NCBI GenBank assembly: GCA_011109175.1
Contig: RDEW01000012.1
Coordinates: 1,277,220-1,341,219 of the forward strand
From: Dicyema japonicum
Lineage: Eukaryota; Dicyemida; Rhombozoa; Dicyemidae
Reading direction: 5' to 3'
Length of the DNA stretch: 64,000 bases
Shown: positions 57,601 to 64,000 of the stretch, in pieces
Numbering within the stretch: position 1 is the first letter of the stretch
Layout of the letters: each line of letters begins with the position of its first letter
Made by a program: the position numbers and the translations under genes
Notes under the pieces: generated by a model
The model's input: the letters and a program-made list of their open reading frames with translations, nothing else
Database searches by the model: none
Told to the model about the DNA's origin: nothing

Positions 57601-58730
57601 ATTTATTTAGTTTATTTAATAACCCCGAAAAGGGAACACCGAGAAAGAAAGAGGAAACCAACAAATTAAGTGATCCCGGTACGCCTCAATAGGATCGAGA
57701 GGTTTTTCCTATGTTCCTCCAGAGTACCCACGGCTTTCCTGTATAAACGACGAGCGTTTTTCACTAGTTTGAAGAGGGGTGGGTTTTTTCCCCAAAATAC
57801 GTGTATTTAAGGCTTCTAGCCTTGAATGGAAAAAACGACTTGTTTCTTGACCACACAGACCGATGAAGCCGGTGCCGTTATTTTTGATTGCGGCATTGGG
57901 GGGAAAGATCGGGGGTAGATTTGTTAGACGTGCAAGTTTGCCTGTTAGGGAGTTGATCTTGTATGATTGGAAATTGAAGCTCCATAGGCCCATGAGGCAC
58001 AAGCATACTCTACCGTTGGTTTTAGAAGTTGATTATACATGACGACAGCACATACCCGTGACGGCCTGGACTTTAAAAGGGGTTTCATTATATTCAGTTT
58101 CCTGAGACCCTTTTTCATAACGTTCTTCATATGTTAGAAAATGTCATCTAAGGGTGAAAGTCACTCCCAGAATAGTTGGATGAATCTGTAAAGGGAAAGA
58201 GTCTCCATATATGTTCAAATCCAGCGTATATATTTCTTTTCTGTCTGTGGTGAAGATGGTATACGTTAATTTATCCCTGGATATGGAGAGACGATTCAAA
58301 TTCAATCAGGCTCCCAGGTCGTCAATATGTTATTGAAGCTCTGATTTTGCCATATCCACGTATTTGTTCTTGCTAGCGATAATTAAGTTGTCAGATTTGT
58401 GAGAAGAATTTAATCTCGTCCTCCAGGACATGGTAATTCGTTTAGGAATAAATTAAATAACGCCGGAGAGAGAGGCGTTCCTTGAGAGACGCCAATTGGT
58501 AGAAGACGGGACCTCGATCTTGAGTGCTCTATACAGATACGTCCTCTTCTTCTGTAAAGAAATTGGCTATCCATCTATTCAAAGTCGGCTGAATGGTGGT
58601 GTCAAAAACCTTTTCGTGAGTAATGTTCTCGGGACAGATTCGAACGCCTTCTGGATGTCCAGGGAGACCAATATTGTCGGTAGATGGCGTTTCGGTTCGT
58701 TGAACCCTTCTCATAATTAAAATAGAGACT
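57600..58730 (-). pseudogene. Jockey-like reverse transcriptase relic, 3' half
   Basis: Minus strand: 'TTIQPTLNRWIANFFTEEED', then after a shift a decayed 'GVPQGT.LSP' region, 'EQIRGYGKIRASI' (W..K motif region), and 'GLRKLNIMKPLLKSRPS' with 'QLLKPTVEYACASWAYGA', the thumb. The end has 'FFHSRLEALNTRILGKKPTP'. The 3' end is AT-rich with 'accccgaaaagggaacaccg', shared with 24497-24570. Stops and shifts throughout. Confidence 0.7.
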
Positions 58731-58866
58731 AATATTTTTTGTGAGAAATTAACATTAATTAAAAAATTATTATATTAAAATTAATAAATAAATAAATTAT
58801 ATTATAAATAAAAATAATTTAATCTTGCAATAAAATAAAAAAAACGTAAAGTGTTTTGTCGTTGCC

Positions 58867-59408
58867 ATGCCATTTAAATCTAAAAAGAATTCTAAAGAAG
58901 ATTTTGAGTATCAGGTCGAAGATATTATCGATTCCAAAGTTATTAAAAATGGAGAGAAGATATATCTTGTTAAATGGGAAGGTTATTCAAGGTAGTTAAG
59001 TGTTAAAAATATTTATAAAAGCAAAGAAAACACTTGGGAACCACTCTCTAATTTGAATTGCATTCGTCTAATTACTAAATTTGAAATTAAAAAGAATATT
59101 TCACGATCTAAAACTAAATACAATTTTCCTATCAAGTTACAAAATAATTATTTTTGTAGAAATTCCACGAACGAAACCAATAATTATAAAGGATGATACT
59201 ATACTTGATAAACGTAATAAAACTGATATTTCTTCAATTTTATCTTTTGATAAAAAAGACGGAATCCTTTATTTTAACATTAAATTGTATTTTTTTTAAT
59301 AAAATTAAAGACGAAATTATGAGAAATGCACAGAAGTTTACACTAGATTTTGTAAGAGAAAAATGGCCACAAGAATTAATTGATTATCTACTTTCTAAAG
59401 TTGATTGA
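58867..59408 (+). pseudogene. HP1-like gene copy with hinge frameshifts
   Basis: Exon 1 'MPFKSKKNSKEDFEYQVEDI' to 'YLVKWEGYS', 30-nt intron 1 (58992-59021), then 'SKENTWEPLSNLNCIRLITK'. A 2-nt loss in the A-tract of 'aattataaagg' (copy A has two more A) and a 1-nt gain after intron 2 break the frame. The end 'NAQKFTLDFVREKWPQELID' is intact. No RT upstream. The 250-bp 3' flank (to 59658) is shared with the 35-kb copy. Confidence 0.8.
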
Positions 59409-59679
59409 ACTTATTAGATCGTTATCATGATTGTTTATTAATTGGTTTTCTACTTTTTTATTTACTGCATAGTGGTTATTATAAAATCTTAACATTGGCA
59501 ATCAATAATCAATTTTCTTTTCCAATTATCCTACATCAACCACAAAAATGCATGTGAAATACTCTAATTTGAACTGAATGAATGTGATTACTTATACAAA
59601 GTTAAAAATTAAAAGTTTTTAGTTGTGATACGAATAAATCTTATAATTATTTAAAGAATGACATTATATTTCAAATTAA

Positions 59680-59835
59680 TATTAAAACTGATGTTTATCC
59701 AATTTTAACTACCTAGAAAAAAGGTAGAATACTTTATTTTAACATTAAATTGTAGTTTTTAAAAATAATTAAAAAATAAATTCGAAAAATGCAAAGATTT
59801 TACATTTGCATTCGTAATAAAAAATTAACATTATT
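59680..59835 (+). pseudogene. HP1-like C-terminal fragment
   Basis: 'attaaaactgatgtttatcc' to 'ttttaacattaaattg', an intron-2-like AT stretch and 'aattcgaaaaatgcaaagat' correspond to the chromoshadow-like part. It begins about 270 bp after the previous copy, so it is a tandem remnant. Confidence 0.6.
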
Positions 59836-59879
59836 ATTAGCAATTTTCGTAATACTAAAAAATTTAATTAATTGAGATT

Positions 59880-60035
59880 TCAATTTGGCCATGTATCACA
59901 GTATACGCGCTGTATGTTGCTTCCATCCTCCTCTGTTGCTCACATCCGCCCTCAGATCATCCAGATCCTCTCCGATTTCAGCTTCTTTCCTATTCACATG
60001 AGTTCTTTGTCGACGGCAATTTGCAGAGATAGGAC
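59880..60035 (-). pseudogene. LINE C-terminal relic (DLDDLRADVSNRGGW)
   Basis: The minus strand reads 'RRQRTHVNRKEAEIGEDLDD', then 'LRADVSNRGGWKQH', the end of a jockey-like protein as at 33640 and 63270. The rest of 60036-60540 has only the block at 60400-60480 shared with 37690-37775. Confidence 0.5.
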
Positions 60036-60544
60036 TTATTCGACGATTTTTTTAGGTTTGGTTTTGAATATTCTTGAGTTGGTTTCTTTCTTAATTCAAT
60101 TTAGCAGGCTTTGAATCTATCATAAATGAAGTTTGGTTATTTTCTTATAAACGATTTAAACCACTTTTAAATATTTTATTTAAATGTGAGATAGCCTTCT
60201 TGATACTGTAGAATCTTTAATTTGTAAAAGATCTTCATTTTAACAAAAATAATTATAGGCTTGTAATGACGATTGAGGTCATAAACCATACAACACTAGA
60301 AAGATGGACAACAATTGCGGAGCCAACTTTTAGTCGGAAAATTTAATACAATCATAATGCGCTTTAATTCCAATTACTCTAAAACTTAAAAATTTTTCTA
60401 TTTTATTGCAAGCATTTTTTCACAAAAAGCTTTAAATCCAAAATAAATATGTTTAATTGTGTTGAACATTGGATTGTATTGAAATATCGAAGATAAAAAA
60501 ATTCGTGAATTAAAAGATTACTTGCAAGTGTCTTGTAGTTACGT

Positions 60545-60720
60545 ATTAAAACTGATGTTTCTCAAATTTAATCTATTGAGAAATATGGAAGAATACTTTA
60601 TTTTAACATTAAATTGTATTTTTTTAACCTAATTAAAAACGAAATTCGAGAAATGTTAAAATGTTAATATTTAACTTCGTAATTGAAAAATGGACTAAAT
60701 TAATTGATTTTTCACTTATT
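60545..60720 (+). pseudogene. HP1-like C-terminal fragment
   Basis: 'attaaaactgatgtttctca', 'tactttattttaacattaaa', an intron-2-like AT stretch and 'gaaattcgagaaatg' follow the chromoshadow-like region. The end is degraded ('EKWTK' for 'EKWPQ'). 60721-61080 shows nothing else. Confidence 0.6.
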
Positions 60721-61082
60721 AAATTAAATTACCTTGTGTGTTGTTATTATGATTGTTAATTTTTTTCAACTTCTTAATTTAATAATTACTCGAATCCATA
60801 TTTTATTCTTATTAAATTTTAACATTGGAAATTAATACCAATTTACTTTCAATTCTGTTAATGATTTATCGCTAACTAAAAGAAACCATGAGACTCGTTT
60901 GGGAAATTGTTACTATACGTTTGTTTTCAAATATTAGAACAACTTTCGTTTAAATTAAGTTATTAAAAATCATATTATCTATACGATGATATCCAGATCA
61001 GAAAATAAATTTTGTATTTTTGACTTCTATTTAATATTGAGATCCATTTTATTCTAAATCTCATATTATACTATTTATTTGA

Positions 61083-61295
61083 AGAGTGACGCCGTCATCA
61101 GTGGATACTCACTGCGGAACTGGATTGTCTAGAAAGGACCCACACACAAGAAAAAGAAAAAAAAGAAGTGAAGATCATTCCTTGGTTCTACGATTAGTTA
61201 AAATTAAATGTTCTTTACTTAAATAAGTGTGTGTCCTGCTTATGCGGAGCTATAGATATTATGGCTCTCGTGAAAAGGCTATTATTATTATACTA
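61083..61295 (+). mobile_element. SINE, 5'-truncated
   Basis: Starts inside the body ('gagtgacgccgtcatcagtg') and runs to 'gctctcgtgaaaaggctatt' with an (att)n tail. No head. 5' truncation is typical of LINE-driven insertion. The following 61296-61555 shows no gene. Confidence 0.8.
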
Positions 61296-61558
61296 TTTCT
61301 ACAGTGAAACATTTTTTTGTTATCAGATGAGTGCTTTAATATAAAGATATCTTTGTGCAACACCTATCATCCTGTATTTTCAAATGTTGATGAGAAATCA
61401 AGTGGTTTGACTATCTTATCGCTTGATCTAATTTTCGTACTCTTTTTTTCTAGAACTTGAACCTATTTCTTGACTTTTTAGGTTTAGATTTTATTATCTT
61501 ATGTTGGTTTTTTTTTTTTTTAAATAAAAATTTATTAAGGTAATTAATAAAAATTAAA

Positions 61559-62010
61559 TTAAGGCATCTGAATGGCCATGCTATTTCCCCTAACAATAGC
61601 CAACGAGATACGTTCTCGGAACCAACCAGTCTCTCGCGGATCCTTGGTCACAGCTAGAATCATGGAGCCGATCTTACGAACCAACTCACCTGCTTGGGGG
61701 CCAAGGATTCCTGACGTTTCCACCGCGAATGGAACAAATAGATACTCCTCCGAAATTCTCTGGTACTTCCTCCTCTTTCGTTCCTCGGCCTGCTTTGAAG
61801 CATGTCCTGGGTCCGAAGCAGAAGCAACCAAATTAGACGGGGAATAAGTATCAACACACGTCGCGTCCTATATCAGGTTTCGTCCGTTGGCAAATGGAAA
61901 AGTCGTCATCCCATCAGGGCGTTTTCCATCGTTTTGGGAAAGACCAGCAGGTTCTAACAGGCAATGGTGTCCAGCAGAGGCAAGGGAATTCTTTAATGTC
62001 ATGTTTTTTT
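61559..62010 (-). pseudogene. Retroelement C-terminus, best preserved copy
   Basis: Open for 90 codons: 'EEYLFVPFAVETSGILGPQA', 'GELVRKIGSMILAVTKDPRE', 'TGWFRERISLAIVRGNSMAI' and stop. Upstream across a stop: '[17 protein letters not shown]' and 'DATCVDTYSPSNLVASASDP'. It gives the reference for the shorter relics of this family here. No RT core is attached. Confidence 0.7.
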
Positions 62011-62289
62011 TAAATTAATTTGTTGTCTTCGAATCGTCCACGAAAATTATTCAAACAACAACAGAGCTCCAGATTTTACGAATTCCCAGGAAAATTATTC
62101 AAATACGCTCTCTGTAGTCGAGCAATCTTTTGCGATTTCTGTCAATGTTTGAAACTTTTTGCAATTATTTATCAAATAAAAATTTTTTAAATAATTTAAA
62201 AATAATTAAAATTAATAAAAAATAAGATGTTTTAAATATTGTTATAATATTTTGTTGCATCGTGTAACGATCAACATTCTCGCCTACTA

Positions 62290-63172
62290 CTTCAACAATT
62301 TGTGTGAAGTTGACAAAATAATGAAACAATTTTCAATTGAACGTGTAAAGTTCGTCTTACTCGTCACAGATGCCGCGAGATATATCAAGTGGGATGAATA
62401 AATCTAATTTTAGCTGGAATCTCAATGAAATTTTTATATCCAAATCTTTTACGTCACTTTTATTTCACATCTATTACACAATTTTACTCTAAGATTAAAA
62501 TCCTATTTCACAGATGTTGATAAATTGAATTCTTCATTAAAAACTTCTACGGTAAAGAACCAAAGACGCTGTGAAATTTTCTCTCCAATAGGAAATCCAC
62601 ATGTGGAAGCTGGTTAAAAGTAGCCAAATATTATTTCAACAGGCTCATTTAAAAATGTCTAAATTTGAAGATGAAGTTGTAATCAATTTAATCACCTCCT
62701 CATTTTTTAAGCCAATGAATCAGTTAACATTCTCACTTTGTTTTCAAGTTTAACCGAAATTTGTAAAAATTATTAAGTGTTAATTGAAATGATTTCTAAT
62801 ACTGAACTACTCAGTTGTTCAATTGAAAAAACCTTATGACGAACTGAACAACATATAATTTTTATCTGATCGGTGTAATATAAAAAATTATACATCAAAA
62901 AAGCTTCGAAGAATTCTTGATTTCTCAAATAAAATCTTTAGCCTGGAATTTACTCATACCTTCAAAATTGTTATGAAAGCTCAGTGTCATTTGAATGAGT
63001 GATATCTTTTGACGAAAGTTCTTACTAAAGATCGTAACTTTAAAACTGAAAATTTCAGGAATATTAAATTTCTTATTAAAATAAGTAATTTAGTTTATTT
63101 CTCCTATTCCGATTTTTGCAATTAAAAAATTTTTTTAAATTTTTATTTAAAAATTTCAATTTTCTGGTTGCC
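62290..63172 (+). pseudogene. hAT-like transposase relic, diverged copy
   Basis: Related to 18130-19046 over its full length. 'QFSIERVKFVLLVTDAARYI' is cleaner here than in the other copies (the 'SDAARYM' motif of the family), followed by a decayed middle with 'KFEDEVVINLI'. Broken by stops. Confidence 0.62.
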
Positions 63173-63239
63173 CTATTCATAACATAAATCTCCATTTTAT
63201 GTATTAATTGTTTCTACATAAAAAGACTTAAATCGTGTG

Positions 63240-63395
63240 AGAAAAATCTAAAGACGGGGTACGACCTGGACGAATTGAGATTACTCGCATTCGACAGAGA
63301 AAGATGGAAAAGACTAACTATAAATATTGTTTCTTTGAGTTTTGCACATGCGGGGATATAAACATTATTGCTTTCGTGAAAGTGCCATAATAATA
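63240..63395 (+). pseudogene. LINE C-terminus with SINE-like 3' tail
   Basis: 'GYDLDELRLLAFDRERWKRL' ends a jockey-like protein. It is followed within 60 bp by 'gcacatgcggggatataaac', 'attattgctttcgtgaaagt' and 'ccataataataataa'. This is the same 3' end as the SINEs, here attached to LINE coding sequence. Confidence 0.6.
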
Positions 63396-64000
63396 ATAAA
63401 TCGTTGTTGATATAGATTTTTCCATCCGTTCAGCTACGGTTTCTATGATGAATATTCTTTACTAAAAACCCTAAAATCTCCACTAAGCTAATAAGGAAAC
63501 ACGTCCGCTAAACGATTCTAGTTTATCTTAATAGCCTGCTCAACTTTTTTCAATGTTCCCCATGCGACGTATCACACTTTCTATAAGCTCAGAACACACT
63601 GGTGATCAGGTGTACAGTATTTGGTCGCCCGTTCACATTAGAAAATCTCAATCGTGTCGGCCGTAACAGAATAGTCGAGAAACGTTAAATTCTCTAGTAA
63701 ATATCGCTTGAAAATCTGTGATACTCTTTGTTTGTTGTACATACTTCTAGCTAACTGGTGCATACCGCGTCTATTTCAAAGAAATCTTGTGCCTGTTACC
63801 TCTTAAACGGAATTACACAATGCTCTTCCCACTCTTCGGCTATATTCAACTTCCACTGATAAGCTATCCGAACTGCAGATGCGCTAGTCTTATCCAATGC
63901 GGAAGACTTGATCTGCACGGCACAGATAGGAACATTACTTCCGCCTCTGACAGCGTCCAAACACACGTGGATTATTTAGAGTCTTAGTTATTAATCAATC
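63396..64000. other. Unassigned, GC-richer right edge
   Basis: Less AT-rich than its surroundings. A plus-strand frame from 63787 ('LPLISYPNCRCASLIQCGRL') is open to 63987 but unrecognised, and intron-bearing exons cannot be excluded. Confidence 0.3.

Noticed and set aside
57709-58002. Separate protein-coding gene in the 97-codon minus-strand frame
   Set aside because: Its position and flanking frames place it in the C-terminal part of the jockey-like RT relic.
1-64000. Ciliate, microsporidian or bacterial origin
   Set aside because: TAA ends the intact HP1-like genes exactly at the domain end, so it is a stop, unlike Paramecium. SINE/LINE/MITE load, TMBIM and HP1 argue against microsporidia and bacteria.

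Overview
This is a very AT-rich eukaryotic nuclear window dominated by decayed retrotransposons, with a few host-type genes. No bacterial features, operons or CRISPR arrays are visible. The genes are easy to miss because they are cut by extremely short GT...AG introns. A TMBIM/Lifeguard gene has seven introns of about 21-25 nt, an HP1-like gene family has introns of 23-30 nt, and a C2H2 zinc-finger gene has one of 18 nt. LINEs, tRNA- and 5S-headed SINEs, a TMBIM gene and HP1 point to a small-genome metazoan. The intron size best fits a dicyemid 'mesozoan' or possibly an orthonectid; that is an inference from known intron sizes, not a match I could test.

Layout. 1-16164 is a head-to-tail macrosatellite: four ~3.82 kb units plus a partial fifth. 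Each unit carries, on the minus strand, an APE-type endonuclease relic, a reverse transcriptase (RT) thumb relic and an HP1-like pseudogene, plus a plus-strand RT stub. 16164-19060 is a composite of an RT relic with a YADD motif, another RT C-terminus and a hAT-like transposase relic. 19080-20040 and 26010-26890 are inverted copies of one RT. 21543-22240 (minus) is a two-finger C2H2 gene. 24300-27860 holds R2/CRE-like RT C-termini with a restriction-like endonuclease. 28400-29400 is an integrase relic and 29644-29864 a MITE. 30698-32207 (minus) holds the TMBIM gene and an unrecognised upstream gene. 32985-38582 holds a 5S-headed SINE, an inverted relic of the macrosatellite unit, an RT, and HP1 copies in opposite orientations (the 38 kb copy is intact). 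39600-42663 holds a possible WGR relic, a dead RT endonuclease and a large fold-back palindrome. 42818-46475 holds a tRNA-headed SINE with perfect target-site duplications and two tandem Ig-like membrane protein genes or relics. 46900-53737 is a diverged unit plus a near-exact copy of ~13990-18867, ending at an N. 53739-56600 is another diverged unit containing the second intact HP1-like gene. 56811-64000 holds SINEs, a jockey-like RT, further HP1 relics and a second hAT-like relic.

How it fits together. At least twelve HP1-like copies or fragments lie in 64 kb. Two read as complete 162-residue proteins with a chromodomain and a chromoshadow-like C-terminus once both mini-introns are removed. 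Most copies sit about 110 nt downstream of an RT C-terminus on the same strand, yet they keep their introns. This argues for spread by DNA duplication rather than by reverse transcription of spliced RNA. SINE bodies end in the same 3' tail as the LINE fragments, so the LINE probably mobilised the SINEs.
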